NCBI GenBank assembly: GCA_017442825.1
Contig: JAFRYZ010000030.1
Location: 1-64,000 of the forward strand
DNA length: 64,000 bases
Source: Prevotella sp.
GTDB lineage: Bacteria > Bacteroidota > Bacteroidia > Bacteroidales > Bacteroidaceae
Direction: 5' to 3'
Shown here: positions 8,034 through 18,507 of the stretch, one piece after another
Layout: each line of letters opens with the position of its first letter
Position numbering within the stretch: position 1 is the first letter of the stretch
The notes under the pieces: model-generated
Databases searched by the model: none
What the model was told of the DNA's origin: nothing
What the model saw: only the letters and a program-made list of their open reading frames with translations
Translations under genes and position numbers: made by a program

Positions 8034-11000
8034 TTACTTCGTCAGGTTGTCATAGAGCATCTGCACCTGCTGCTGCGTGAGCGGCTCGTCGTAGATGCGG
8101 GCAAAGACTACGTTACCGTTCCAGGCGGCGTTGGAAGTTACAGTTCCGTTGCTGATTCCACTGATGTCACCACCAACCACATAATAATGGCGACTGCTCC
8201 CAGGTTGCCCGTAGTTGCCGGTAAGATCCGTCATAGTGTTGCTCGGTGCGCCACCATTGACATAGATGTCGAAGTTGCCTGTCTCCTTGTTCCATGAAGC
8301 CACGATGTGGTAGTAGGTATCGGTTTCCGGGGTGACATCTGCATAATTATACGGATAGGTGCCTCCGATTCTGAAAGTGGAATAAATCTTCTTCTGTCTA
8401 ATACCAATTCCCGAACCGCCACTGTCGTAGCCGGCGAAGGCATCCGACTCACTGTTATTTGGTATCGACGACGGTGTCAGCAGCAACACTTCCAAGGTGT
8501 GACCGTCAGCCAGCTTGTTCATAAACTCGGTATCTGCACCATAGAACGATGAATAGTAGTAGTTGGAGGCATTACCAGAGAAACCGTTGCTGCTGAAGTT
8601 GGCCTCATACCGCTTGTAGGCATTGTTGTAGCTGACGGTAGGCGAGCCGACCTTGGTAACGGTGTAGGTATTGGACGCTCCGTTGAAGGCTGTGCCGTCG
8701 GCACGGAACTCGATGCTGAGCAGGTCGGCAGCGGTGATGGTCTTGATGGCTCCTAAATAGTAAACTCCGTCCACCTTGGCGTAGGCACGGTAGTACTTGG
8801 CACTGCCATCGTAGTTGTAGCTGACGGAATAGTTGTCATCGTCATCTATATTGGCAGCGGCAATGGCATTGGCATCGGCAGGCGTGTTGGTATCTACCTC
8901 GTCTATCGTACCCACTATGAAACCGTAGGTCAGTCCTTCAACAGCAGCTGTGGTTTTCAGACTGCCACGCAGGGTGGCTGTAGCCTCTCCTATCGTCCAG
9001 TCGCAGCCTGTTGTCTGGATGTTGAGTGCCGTCGTTGTGCCGCTGATGGTGTCGGTGACGTTAAGTACCGGGCGCACACTCAGACCGTAGTACTTCCAGT
9101 TATAGTTGCCCGTACCAACTTGCGCACCGGAAGACGGCATATAGAAGTCGCGCATATAACAGTCGGATTGGCGTGTGGAGGTCATATAGATTCCGCTGCC
9201 AGAGTCGTTGAAACTGGAGCCGTTGTACCATCTGCCAGCCTTGGGCAGGTAGATGAACTTCGAGGCATCGGTCTTGCTGGCAACCTTCCAGCAAGCTATG
9301 CCGTTGACGGTCTCCTGTGTCCACGTACAGTTGTCCTTCAGTTCGATGCACTGCTCCATGGTCGGGATGCTCCACAGCGAGCTCCACTGGGCACGGGCGG
9401 CATCATACTGCGTACCGCTGATGTCGCTGCCTATCTCCACCCATTTGTTGTCAACGTAGTATTGGTAGTTAGCCTGGTTGAAGTAGGGGCGGTCGTTCAC
9501 CTTTTTCGTAGCGGTCTCTCCCCATGCATAGTAGTCGCCGAAGCCTTCGGCAACGTCGGCACCGAGGTTTACGTTTGCCCACAGCGTACCCGACGGCAGG
9601 TCGAGGTCAACGTAGTCTGCCAGCTCGAACGACTTGGCTTCGCCGTAGCTGTAGGCAGAGCCGTCGTAACAGTAGGCACGATAATAGTAGGTGGTGCCTT
9701 TCGACAGGTTGGTGACGGCCTTCCTGTAGTAGCCCGAAGGAACGGCATTGCCCACCTCATACGTGGTGACGCCTGTCTGCCCGACCTCTATGTCGGCATT
9801 GTTGCCGACAATGAAGCCTACGCTGACCGTCTTGTCGGTGACGTGAGAGAAGTAGCCCACCAAGGTATCGGTCTCTACGGTGGCCTTCAGGTTGCGCACG
9901 ATGCCATAGGTGGAAACCACGTCAGCCTTGTCCTGTACGGCACGGAGCGGGTTGCCGTCGGTCTTGGCACGGTCGGATACGATCCGGTGCCGGTCGCTGG
10001 CAAGGTCAAGGGCGTAGCCATAACTGCCATCTACCACCGTTGAAGCCCAGTAGTAGGCATCGGTAAGATAATTCGCATGACGGCCATCATCATAGCCATT
10101 GCCGGCAGAACGGTAATAGTGCCCAGTTAGCGGCATGAAGATGCTGCGGTCGGTGTAGCCCGTTATCTTACTGGTGACGAGCCATCCTATGGAGTCGTTG
10201 CGCGAAATATAGGTCCACGTACAATTATCGGTATTGAGCAGTTCCTCAAACTCTGTCTTGGTCGGCATGCGGTAAGTGGTTCCCCATTGCAAGGCGACGG
10301 CATCTCGTCCGCCTTGCGGAGTGATGTCAAGAGTGGGATAATAGTATTGCTGATTGTTCTTGTAAGGAGTTGTGCCACCCCAGAGGTAGTAGTCGCCAGG
10401 AGCCTTCTCACTCTCGGCACCGATATTGACATTCGCCCACTTGACGGAAAGTCCCAGATCGACCATGCCTACGGTGGTGAGGCTGAGCGTCTCGCCGTAG
10501 AATCGTTCTGTGCCGTTGTCGATATAGGCAGCGTATTGGTAGGCTGTTCCTTCCTCCAAACCGGTGAGGACATGCTTCATGACGCCGTCGGCATCAGGAG
10601 TTACCGCTATGCTGCTGCGGCTGTCGGAACCCTTTTTCCACCATTCAAAACCCATCGTGTTGCCGCTGCCGGCGATGTCAAGGCCGCGAACGGTGCCGCG
10701 CAAGGTGTCTGCCTCCATTGTACCATCGTAGAAAGCACGTGCTGGCAATGTACGCACAAGCATCGGCTTGCTGTTGGCTGCGGTGGTATTGGTCTTATAA
10801 ACTGGGCGGACAGGGATACCATCTCCACGATTCCACCCATCGTTGATGGTGCCATTGTATATCTGATAGATAAAAACGCAATCAGAATTGCGCATGGCAG
10901 AAGATGCCATATTGAGCTGAGACGTATATTGTCTCGCGTCGTTGTCTCTGTAGCCTGACTTGGGAAGGAAGATGCTCTTGCCGTTGAGTTTGCTGGTGGC

Positions 11001-13256
11001 GGTGTAGCCCGTCATGCCGTTGAGCGAAGATGCGGTAAAGGTGCAGTTGGTTTGCAGTTCGCGGATATCGGCTTCGTTGGGTATCATCCAGACTTCGCCC
11101 CATGTCATGGCTGCCGCGTCGTACTGGGTAGCATTGATGTCACGCAGGTGGTCGGGGAAGACGTAGGTGTTGTCGATGTACCATTGGTGGTTAGCTTTTG
11201 TATAGGTACTCTTGGTTTCGGTTTCAGCCCAGGCGTAGTAGTTGCCGTCCTGGTCGGGAGAGATGGCTCCGAGGTTGACGTTCGACCATAGGTTGCCCGA
11301 CGGCAGACCGAGGTCAACCAATATGCGGCCGAACTGCATGGAGTTGCCATAGCAGATGCTGTCGTTGGCAGTCTTGATGTAGGCACGGTAGTAGTATTCA
11401 TGGTCTTTCTCCACGGCGGTGAAATCGGCATGGTAGGAGCCGTCGGCAGTAATCACAGCCGTCACCTTGGTATCGGCGATGGTGGGGTAGGGCGTTTCAC
11501 TGATGACGAAACCTGCTTCTAATGTGCTGGTGGTCTTGGCTTTGGCATAACCGTTGAGGGTGGCGTAGAGGCGGGCGGTGGTCCCACCCAACTGCCACTG
11601 CACGCTGTCGGTCATGATCTGGACGATGGAGCCGTCAGTCATCTGCACGCCACAACTGATGACAGGTCGGATGCTTCTGCCGTAGTACGGAGATGCCATA
11701 GACTCCACGCTCAGCGTATTACTGTTATAATAGGCATCTAAGATCCATGTTTTATTTTCTGATGAGTTTACCTTTGAAGAGGTATAGTAGTAGCCGTGCT
11801 TATAGGAATCTGTTGAAGAGTTGCTCAAGTTCGTGCCACTGCGATAACCAGCACAGGGGAAGAACAACTTGTTGCCGTTCTTTCCTGTAGCAATGAGTCC
11901 GTTGATACCTTGGAAGGTTGTTCTTGTCCAGGTGCAACTGTCAGAGAGCATGCGCATTTCTGCTGGTGTGGGGATAGAGAAATTACCGCCAAGGCGGACG
12001 TGTGCCACGTCGTATTCTGTCAGGCGAATCTTACGAACAGATTCATTGTTGTATAATGCGTATGTATTATTATTGTTATACGATCCCTTGTCTTCAGTTT
12101 CTCCCCAGGCGTAGTAGCCTCCATACTCTTCTGGAGCGAAGGCTCCCATGTTGTGGTTGAGGAACTTTACGGGCAGTCCGAGGTCAACGACATAGTTGTT
12201 GCAGTTGGCTTTGACGACATAGACCATATTGGGTTCGATTTTGTCGAGGTCGATGATCTTGGTATAGACTCCCGTCGATTGCAGTTCCGTGTCATAGACG
12301 GTGAACTCGCAGGTCAGTCGTGAAGAACCGTTCTGCGGTGCTATGACCATGTATGCTGATGAGGACGATTGCGCCCGTTGCGGTAGGGTGAAGTCTTGCG
12401 TAGTCAGCACGATGGTATGAGTGGTGTCGCTTTGCGGAATAATACGCTCCGGTGTCAGTCTGAAAACACCGGCGATGGCACTGTCGCTGCGCACAGTAAT
12501 CTTCTGCAGCTGAGTGCGTTCCAGGTCGTTTCCGATATAGGGGAGGAAGGCGAGGTATGCCGCCTTGTGCTCCAGGTTGAAGCGATAGGAGCCGTCCTCC
12601 TGCTTGCGTGCTACTGCTGTACCGCAGTCTCCTGCCTGTCCGATGTGCAGGGTGCTGTTGGGAGCCGTCTGCGTCTGGGTGTTGGTAACGCGTACCGTGT
12701 TGTAGCTAGCAGCTGTCAGTCCCGGATAATAGACCGTGACTTCGTCGTCAGTCAGCTTCTCGCCGTCAAAGAAGAACTCCGCAACTGGGTCTTGGTCATG
12801 CGTGGTGAGCGTATCCTTGCTTTGTCGTCCGTCTTCCAACCAGATGCGGTCTCCTGTCTCCCAGAAGAAAGCCACGTCAGAAGTCTTAGCCATCAGGTCG
12901 TCAGCCTGCAATGATGTCTTGCGAGGAGCCTTGTAGGCAGAGACACTCTTGGTGTTCATACTGCCAACGAAGCGTGTGAGGGGAATACGTATGCCGTCGC
13001 GTTGCATAACCACGCTGTCAAGTTGTGCCAAAAGATACTGGCGCACCTGATCGTTGGTAAGTCTGATGCTCATCATGACGAAGTCGTCCTGTCGGTTGCC
13101 CTGCTGGTCGATACGCGAGTGGCTGATGCCGCTGATGTTGCTGAGTTGTAGCGTATCAGGGGCTTGGTTATGCTGATAGATGTACAGTTCTTGCTGTGCT
13201 GTGGCAGTGCCAGCTGCCACGAGCATCAACATTGATAATATTAATTTTCTCACCAT
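8034..13256 (-). CDS. Giant secreted protein with four FISUMP domains and a C-terminal LamG-like domain (1740 aa)
   Basis: I start at 13256 (MVRKLILSMLMLVAAGTATAQ) because this gives a clean signal peptide; an in-frame ATG at 13280 would add eight residues before it. The N-terminal region carries the family landmarks H-I-G-Q-A-G-D-C-G-T-A and S-A-Y-M-V-I-A-P. FISUMP copies begin near residues 355, 645, 930 and 1214, alternating with about 100-residue linkers containing Y-Y-R-A-Y. After a final linker near 1400-1490 the protein does not end in FISUMP. Residues from about 1512 read as a concanavalin/LamG-type jelly roll: YYHIVASWNKETGNFDIYVNG, then VVFARIYDEPLTQQQVQML, the usual end of Laminin_G_3 domains, which often bind glycans. 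The gap to the upstream gene is about 58 bases, consistent with one transcript. Confidence 0.8.
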   Translation of the reverse strand: MVRKLILSMLMLVAAGTATAQQELYIYQHNQAPDTLQLSNISGISHSRIDQQGNRQDDFVMMSIRLTNDQVRQYLLAQLDSVVMQRDGIRIPLTRFVGSMNTKSVSAYKAPRKTSLQADDLMAKTSDVAFFWETGDRIWLEDGRQSKDTLTTHDQDPVAEFFFDGEKLTDDEVTVYYPGLTAASYNTVRVTNTQTQTAPNSTLHIGQAGDCGTAVARKQEDGSYRFNLEHKAAYLAFLPYIGNDLERTQLQKITVRSDSAIAGVFRLTPERIIPQSDTTHTIVLTTQDFTLPQRAQSSSSAYMVIAPQNGSSRLTCEFTVYDTELQSTGVYTKIIDLDKIEPNMVYVVKANCNNYVVDLGLPVKFLNHNMGAFAPEEYGGYYAWGETEDKGSYNNNNTYALYNNESVRKIRLTEYDVAHVRLGGNFSIPTPAEMRMLSDSCTWTRTTFQGINGLIATGKNGNKLFFPCAGYRSGTNLSNSSTDSYKHGYYYTSSKVNSSENKTWILDAYYNSNTLSVESMASPYYGRSIRPVISCGVQMTDGSIVQIMTDSVQWQLGGTTARLYATLNGYAKAKTTSTLEAGFVISETPYPTIADTKVTAVITADGSYHADFTAVEKDHEYYYRAYIKTANDSICYGNSMQFGRILVDLGLPSGNLWSNVNLGAISPDQDGNYYAWAETETKSTYTKANHQWYIDNTYVFPDHLRDINATQYDAAAMTWGEVWMIPNEADIRELQTNCTFTASSLNGMTGYTATSKLNGKSIFLPKSGYRDNDARQYTSQLNMASSAMRNSDCVFIYQIYNGTINDGWNRGDGIPVRPVYKTNTTAANSKPMLVRTLPARAFYDGTMEADTLRGTVRGLDIAGSGNTMGFEWWKKGSDSRSSIAVTPDADGVMKHVLTGLEEGTAYQYAAYIDNGTERFYGETLSLTTVGMVDLGLSVKWANVNIGAESEKAPGDYYLWGGTTPYKNNQQYYYPTLDITPQGGRDAVALQWGTTYRMPTKTEFEELLNTDNCTWTYISRNDSIGWLVTSKITGYTDRSIFMPLTGHYYRSAGNGYDDGRHANYLTDAYYWASTVVDGSYGYALDLASDRHRIVSDRAKTDGNPLRAVQDKADVVSTYGIVRNLKATVETDTLVGYFSHVTDKTVSVGFIVGNNADIEVGQTGVTTYEVGNAVPSGYYRKAVTNLSKGTTYYYRAYCYDGSAYSYGEAKSFELADYVDLDLPSGTLWANVNLGADVAEGFGDYYAWGETATKKVNDRPYFNQANYQYYVDNKWVEIGSDISGTQYDAARAQWSSLWSIPTMEQCIELKDNCTWTQETVNGIACWKVASKTDASKFIYLPKAGRWYNGSSFNDSGSGIYMTSTRQSDCYMRDFYMPSSGAQVGTGNYNWKYYGLSVRPVLNVTDTISGTTTALNIQTTGCDWTIGEATATLRGSLKTTAAVEGLTYGFIVGTIDEVDTNTPADANAIAAANIDDDDNYSVSYNYDGSAKYYRAYAKVDGVYYLGAIKTITAADLLSIEFRADGTAFNGASNTYTVTKVGSPTVSYNNAYKRYEANFSSNGFSGNASNYYYSSFYGADTEFMNKLADGHTLEVLLLTPSSIPNNSESDAFAGYDSGGSGIGIRQKKIYSTFRIGGTYPYNYADVTPETDTYYHIVASWNKETGNFDIYVNGGAPSNTMTDLTGNYGQPGSSRHYYVVGGDISGISNGTVTSNAAWNGNVVFARIYDEPLTQQQVQMLYDNLTK

Positions 13257-13313
13257 TCCTTTATTTAATTCACAATTCATAATTTACTCCTAACTCCAAA
13301 CACGCGGAGCGCG

Positions 13314-16300
13314 TCAGTCTCCAATTGTGCCTCCGGTGTTACCCGTTCCGGCATTACCGCCACCGTTGCCATCGTTGCCTGTCTGTTGACTGTGTCCAGA
13401 CTGGTGTCCGCCAGTGATGTCGCCGCCGCCACCTTCATCGGTGCCTGCCGTGGTGACAGGACGAATTGACAGACCGTAGTAGCGTTGCAGCATGTCGGTG
13501 ATGTGTGCATTATCACCCGTCTGTTCACCATGGAAGTAGTAGGACTGACCTGTCGCATTGTCGTAGAGTGACGAAGTCCAGTAGTAGCACTTCGCATCTG
13601 TATCTTGGTAGAACGTATTCTCCTGATAACCGGCAGCCGGCAGGAAGATACTGTTGCCCTCGAAGCCAGCGACGGTACTGGTGACGCGGTAGCCCGGCTG
13701 TCCGTCTTCCTCGGTCCACTCCCATGTGCTGTGAGCCAAGAGGGTTGTGAACTCAGCCAATGTCGGCATGCGCCACGTGCCGCCCCACTGCCACTTCGCG
13801 GCATCGTAAGGACGTTTGTTGCTGATGTCGGCAACGAGTGTTTCGTACTTGCCGGTGCTACTGTCGTAGTAGCGGCAGCTCTGCAGCGAGTAGGTACCCT
13901 TGGTGATGGTGTCAGCCCAAGCATAGCGCTCACCGTAGTCGGACGAGATCTGTGCACCGAGGTTGAGGCTTGCCCACTTAATGCCATCGCCCATGTTGAC
14001 GAGCGAGAGACCGTAACGGCGTGCATTGCCGTAGCTTATTTCGTCGCCCACCTTCACGTATGCGCGGTAATAGTAGGTAGTGTCGGTAGTGTAGGTCGTA
14101 TTACCGCTGAAGCTATTGTCTGTCAGAGTTATGCCTGTGTTGATGACGGTCACTTCCTCATCAGTCAGGTCGGGGGTCTCGGTATCTGCAATCTTCGACT
14201 TCAGACCGACGACGAAGCCGTGGGTAACATTCTCCTTACCTTCCAGTCCGGTTACGGAGCCGTAGAGACGTACGTCGCTGACACCCACTTGCCAGTTGGT
14301 GCTGTCGGTGGTGAGGTAGAACTTCGTGCCGTCTGCCAGTTCGCGGTTGGTCTTCACAACCGGACGAATGGTATAGCCGAGGTAGCGGCTCATGCTGCCG
14401 ATGTTGCGTGTTACGCCTATGAAGTCGGAAGCATATGCATTGGCATTGCTCGTGTTCTGCTGCGTGTTGAGGGTCGATGTCCACAGCGATGCCCGATTAC
14501 CTTCATCAGTCACGGATATGTTGCTCATGTATCCGCGTTTGGCAATGAAGATACTGTCGCTGCCGTCGTTTGCCGTTACCTTGTACATTGGTTGACCATA
14601 CTTAGTGACTTCTGTCCACGTACACTGGCTGAGCAGTTCCTCAAGGTCAGCCAGTGTCGGCATGCGCCAGTTTCCTTGCCAAGTGACATGGGCTGCATCG
14701 TGGCTGCTACCGCTGATGTCGGTCATGTTGCCATGGTATTGGTAGTTGTCGTTGCTGAAGTTACTGCGCGGTGAAGTCTCGCCCCATGCGTAGTAGTTGC
14801 CGCTCTCGTCAGGACTGCTGCCGCCGAGGTTGATGTTCGACCAGAGCAATCCCGAAGGCAGACCGAGGTCAACCATGCGGCGACCGAATTCGCGTTCCTC
14901 GCCGTAATAATACCTGTCACCAATCTTGACGTATGCACGATAATAGTAAACTGTGCCGTCGGAGATGTTGCCCAGTGTGATGCGCATCGGACCGCTTGCC
15001 ACCTTTTGCGTCTGCCGTCCTGTATCGAAGTGCAAGTATTCTCTGCCTGCAGTGGCATCGGTGACATTCTCCGTAGTAGCATAGATAAATCCAGACTCTG
15101 TAGCTTGCTGGTTGTGTACCTCACCGATGAGGTATCCGTGGAGCGTTGCTTCGGTCTGACCTGCCTCCCATGTTACACTGTCAGTTGTCAGACGGATCAT
15201 CTGGTCTTCCTCGACGATGCTACTGTACTTGGCTACCGGACGGATGGGATAGCCCTCGTAGCGGAAGTGGTTGGTCGTAGAGATGCTAAGACCATTAGCC
15301 ATGTTGTTAAAGTTGTCGATTGCGAAAGCATTCTGGCTGGTAGCGTTGTCGGTAGATGATGCCCAGTAGATAGGACGGGTGTCGTTTTGCTGTATCGTCG
15401 TGCCATTTCCCATCCAACCTGCTGCCGGCAGGAAGATACTCTTACCGTTGGGTCCTGTCAGTTTATATCCCTTCTTGGTGATTCCCTCCACACCGAAGGT
15501 GGTATTCTTTTCGATAGTACAATATGTCAGCAGTTCATCGACATCCGCCTTTGAAGGCATGCGCCATACGCTCTTCCAGTTCTGTTGTGCGGCATCATAA
15601 TACGGGTCGGCACTGAAGTCTGTACCTGGGTCAGGCAGATAGTTGCCACCATTGTAGTACTGGTAGTTGCTGGCATTGTGAAGCGTCTCTCGTGTAGATG
15701 TTTCAGCCCATGCGTAGTAGTCGCCGTTGTCGTTCGGAGTCTGAGCACCCATGTTGATGTTTGCCCAAAGCAGACCCGACGGCAGCCCAAGGTCAACCAT
15801 CTCCAGACCAAGCATCTGAGCATTGGCATAGTAAACGCCACGACCCGGTGCCATGATGTAAGCACGATAGTAGTATTGTTTCAATTCGATGTCTTCTTGC
15901 AGTTCGCAGGTGAACTTGCCGTTAGCGATATCGGCAGGATTCACTTCTACATGCTGTGCTGCATCACTCAGGTTAACATCCATCGTTGTACCGAGTACAA
16001 AGCCGATAGTCACATGCTCCTTCGAACTTTCCGTGATGCCCGATACCGTACCGCATAGGCGTGCCCGCTTCATGCCCACTTGCCAGTTGGTGCTGTCGGT
16101 GGTCAGCTGGAGGGCATCCATCTCCAACGTGTTGCCGTAGAATGTCGAGTCGTTGTAGGTGATGTAGGAGCGTACAAAGTAGTTCCTGCCCAGCGTCAGG
16201 TTATTCATGTCGGCAGTGGTCAGCTCAAAGCGGTAGCTGCCGTTATCTGTAGCCAACCCTGCCATTGGCATAGTCAGGCTGATAGCATTCTCAAGGGTGA

Positions 16301-18431
16301 CATTCTCCGTCTCACCGATGATGAAGCCCTGTGTGATATTCGTCACCAAGTCGTCGAGTCCGCGCATGGTGCCGTATAAATAGGTAGAGGTATGGTCGTT
16401 GCTGAAGCTAATGCTGTCGGTACGTATAAACAGGTACTCGCCCTGCTTGGTGCGATGGTTGCTCTCAAAAACCGGGCGTATGGTCATACCGTGCCATTTC
16501 TCTCCTGAGCCCCAATTGGTAGAGGAGGTATGTCCGTACCATGCCCGTGAGTTATCGTAGCTTGTCACTGACCAGTTGAAGGGATAGTTTTCGTTAGAAA
16601 GCGTCGTTGCGTTGTAAAAGCCTGCATTTGGCACGAACATGGTGCTGTCTGCATTGCCATTCTTGTTGCTGAACAGCCTGCCTGTCGTTCCCTCCAGGGT
16701 GTAATTGTCTGTGCGGCTCACCTTGCTCGTATTGTAGAGCTCGTCTAACTCCGACTTCGTAGGCATGCGCCAGCAACCACGCCACTCCTTGGCGACGACA
16801 TCGTAGGCTGGGTTGCCGCTGAAGTCGGCAGGCAATACCCGATAAGTCCGGCTGTCATTCTCGTAGTGTTGATAGTTAGCCAAGGTGTAGCTCTCTTTAG
16901 GAGTCAGCTCTCCCCAGGCATAGTACTTGCCTGGATCTTCTGCTGTTATTGCACCCATGTTGATGCTCGACCAACGCACGCTGGTACCGAGGTTGATAAT
17001 CTCGCGCTCCATGCCGAACTTCTCGATTTTGCCCAGCCATGTGGTTTCCGGCTCCTTGCCATCCTTTGCGTAAGCCTGATAGTAGTAGGCGCGCTGCAGC
17101 ACGTTGTTGATTGGTGTTGTGTTGAATACCAACTGACTATTACAAGTCAGGTCGGGCAGGTCGTAGTCCAGATGCTCCTTGTCGTAGCCCCATTTGATTC
17201 CCACTTTTTTGATAGGCAGGTTGACAGAGCCATAAAGGGTAGCCGGTTTTCCAAATGCCCACTGGGCACTATCGGTCAATACAGCAAAGAACAGGCGCGG
17301 GTCAAGCTTATGGGTGATAGGGTAGAGTCTGCCGCCTTCCGGTTTCAAAGAAGAGGCCTTCTCAACCACCACTTCCTTTTTCGAGTGGGTGTCATAAACA
17401 CGGTAATATACATTGAAGCTGGTTTTTGCCGTCTGCGGTGCCACAACGATGTAGGATGCCACGGAGTCCTGGGGAGTCTTCTCCCATCCTTCTTCCTTTA
17501 CTTTGTTGTTGGGCACAGCGAAATCGCTGGTTGTCAGAGTGATTACGTTGGAACTCTCATAGCCCGTATCAAGCGTCACACCTTCTGGTGACAGCATAAA
17601 AGTGCCTGCGATCTTCTTGTCGGCAGGTGCCTGTATCCGAACTTCTTTAAGCACCAGTGTCTTCAGCGTGTCAACACGTGGTAGGAAACAGAGTACCGCT
17701 GTCTTGTGGTCTAATGCAAACGAATAGTTGCTGTTTGCCTGACGGGTCGCTATGGCAGTGGCGCAGTCGCCACTCTTTCCGATGTGGGTGCTGTTGTTGG
17801 CTGCTGTCTGCGTCTGTGAAGTAGGGATGACAACCTGGTTGAACTTCGAGGAATTCGTACCTGGGTAATAGACAACATACTGGTCGGCAACGATGCTGTC
17901 GCTGCGGAAGGAGAAGCGTCCGGTGTTCTTGCCGGCATCGTTTGTGTTGATGTCATACGATTGCAATCCGTTCTCACCGAAAGGCAGGTAGATGTGGTCG
18001 CCTCGTACCCATTCGTAATTAAATGTCGTTGCGCTCAGTACATCTATATTGCTATCGATAGCAGTCTTCAAAGGTCCTCTGGCTGCTGTTGCCTGTTCTG
18101 CTTGTGTGGTTCCCGAGAAACTGAAGATTCTGCCGAACTTAGGCATGGCAACATGTTCTATCTCCGTGAGGGGATAGACAGTCTCACCGTCAATCGTTCG
18201 CAGACGGAGCGTGGCAATTTCTGTTTGTTCCACTCCGTTGATGTCGCGACACGAATGATAGATGTCGCGTACGTTGTTGAGCAGCAGCGTATCTATCTTG
18301 CCGTTCAACTTGTATATCAGAATTTGGCTCTTCTCTGCATCAGGACTGTTGCCTGTATCCTGTATGCCTTGTGCTACTGCGGGAACCATTACAGCACACG
18401 TGAGAAGAATCATCATCAGCTTCTTTTTCAT
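13314..18431 (-). CDS. Giant secreted protein with four FISUMP domains and a Gly-rich tail (1705 aa)
   Basis: Signal peptide MKKKLMMILLTCAVMVPAVAQ, then the shared N-terminal region (H-I-G-K-S-G-D-C-A-T-A; S-Y-I-V-V-A-P). A sandwich-like linker precedes the first FISUMP near residue 478; the others begin near 877, 1185 and 1476. Two linkers occur in tandem between copies 1 and 2, which explains the longer spacing. Each copy shows YAWGE or a variant, a W-R-M-P-T motif, and a final (I/V)RPV. The last ~50 residues form a low-complexity Gly/Asn/Thr tail ending GGTIGD. A similar GTIGD tail ends the 3952-aa protein, whereas the other two giants lack it. The tail may be a spacer or attachment signal; this is inference. 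No lipobox is visible at the N-terminus. Confidence 0.8.
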   Translation of the reverse strand: MKKKLMMILLTCAVMVPAVAQGIQDTGNSPDAEKSQILIYKLNGKIDTLLLNNVRDIYHSCRDINGVEQTEIATLRLRTIDGETVYPLTEIEHVAMPKFGRIFSFSGTTQAEQATAARGPLKTAIDSNIDVLSATTFNYEWVRGDHIYLPFGENGLQSYDINTNDAGKNTGRFSFRSDSIVADQYVVYYPGTNSSKFNQVVIPTSQTQTAANNSTHIGKSGDCATAIATRQANSNYSFALDHKTAVLCFLPRVDTLKTLVLKEVRIQAPADKKIAGTFMLSPEGVTLDTGYESSNVITLTTSDFAVPNNKVKEEGWEKTPQDSVASYIVVAPQTAKTSFNVYYRVYDTHSKKEVVVEKASSLKPEGGRLYPITHKLDPRLFFAVLTDSAQWAFGKPATLYGSVNLPIKKVGIKWGYDKEHLDYDLPDLTCNSQLVFNTTPINNVLQRAYYYQAYAKDGKEPETTWLGKIEKFGMEREIINLGTSVRWSSINMGAITAEDPGKYYAWGELTPKESYTLANYQHYENDSRTYRVLPADFSGNPAYDVVAKEWRGCWRMPTKSELDELYNTSKVSRTDNYTLEGTTGRLFSNKNGNADSTMFVPNAGFYNATTLSNENYPFNWSVTSYDNSRAWYGHTSSTNWGSGEKWHGMTIRPVFESNHRTKQGEYLFIRTDSISFSNDHTSTYLYGTMRGLDDLVTNITQGFIIGETENVTLENAISLTMPMAGLATDNGSYRFELTTADMNNLTLGRNYFVRSYITYNDSTFYGNTLEMDALQLTTDSTNWQVGMKRARLCGTVSGITESSKEHVTIGFVLGTTMDVNLSDAAQHVEVNPADIANGKFTCELQEDIELKQYYYRAYIMAPGRGVYYANAQMLGLEMVDLGLPSGLLWANINMGAQTPNDNGDYYAWAETSTRETLHNASNYQYYNGGNYLPDPGTDFSADPYYDAAQQNWKSVWRMPSKADVDELLTYCTIEKNTTFGVEGITKKGYKLTGPNGKSIFLPAAGWMGNGTTIQQNDTRPIYWASSTDNATSQNAFAIDNFNNMANGLSISTTNHFRYEGYPIRPVAKYSSIVEEDQMIRLTTDSVTWEAGQTEATLHGYLIGEVHNQQATESGFIYATTENVTDATAGREYLHFDTGRQTQKVASGPMRITLGNISDGTVYYYRAYVKIGDRYYYGEEREFGRRMVDLGLPSGLLWSNINLGGSSPDESGNYYAWGETSPRSNFSNDNYQYHGNMTDISGSSHDAAHVTWQGNWRMPTLADLEELLSQCTWTEVTKYGQPMYKVTANDGSDSIFIAKRGYMSNISVTDEGNRASLWTSTLNTQQNTSNANAYASDFIGVTRNIGSMSRYLGYTIRPVVKTNRELADGTKFYLTTDSTNWQVGVSDVRLYGSVTGLEGKENVTHGFVVGLKSKIADTETPDLTDEEVTVINTGITLTDNSFSGNTTYTTDTTYYYRAYVKVGDEISYGNARRYGLSLVNMGDGIKWASLNLGAQISSDYGERYAWADTITKGTYSLQSCRYYDSSTGKYETLVADISNKRPYDAAKWQWGGTWRMPTLAEFTTLLAHSTWEWTEEDGQPGYRVTSTVAGFEGNSIFLPAAGYQENTFYQDTDAKCYYWTSSLYDNATGQSYYFHGEQTGDNAHITDMLQRYYGLSIRPVTTAGTDEGGGGDITGGHQSGHSQQTGNDGNGGGNAGTGNTGGTIGD

Positions 18432-18507
18432 AAATTATCAATTTATTTGAAGGGTGAAGGCTTAGTGTTTAAGGTATAAAGCAGAACTTCGACCTTTGAC
18501 CTTTTTA

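Noticed and set aside
9120..10043. Long plus-strand frames across the giant genes (for example 307 codons)
   Set aside because: They are antisense to clear FISUMP repeats, rich in V/G/R, and recur in each repeat in the same register, so they are mirror images of the real coding strand.
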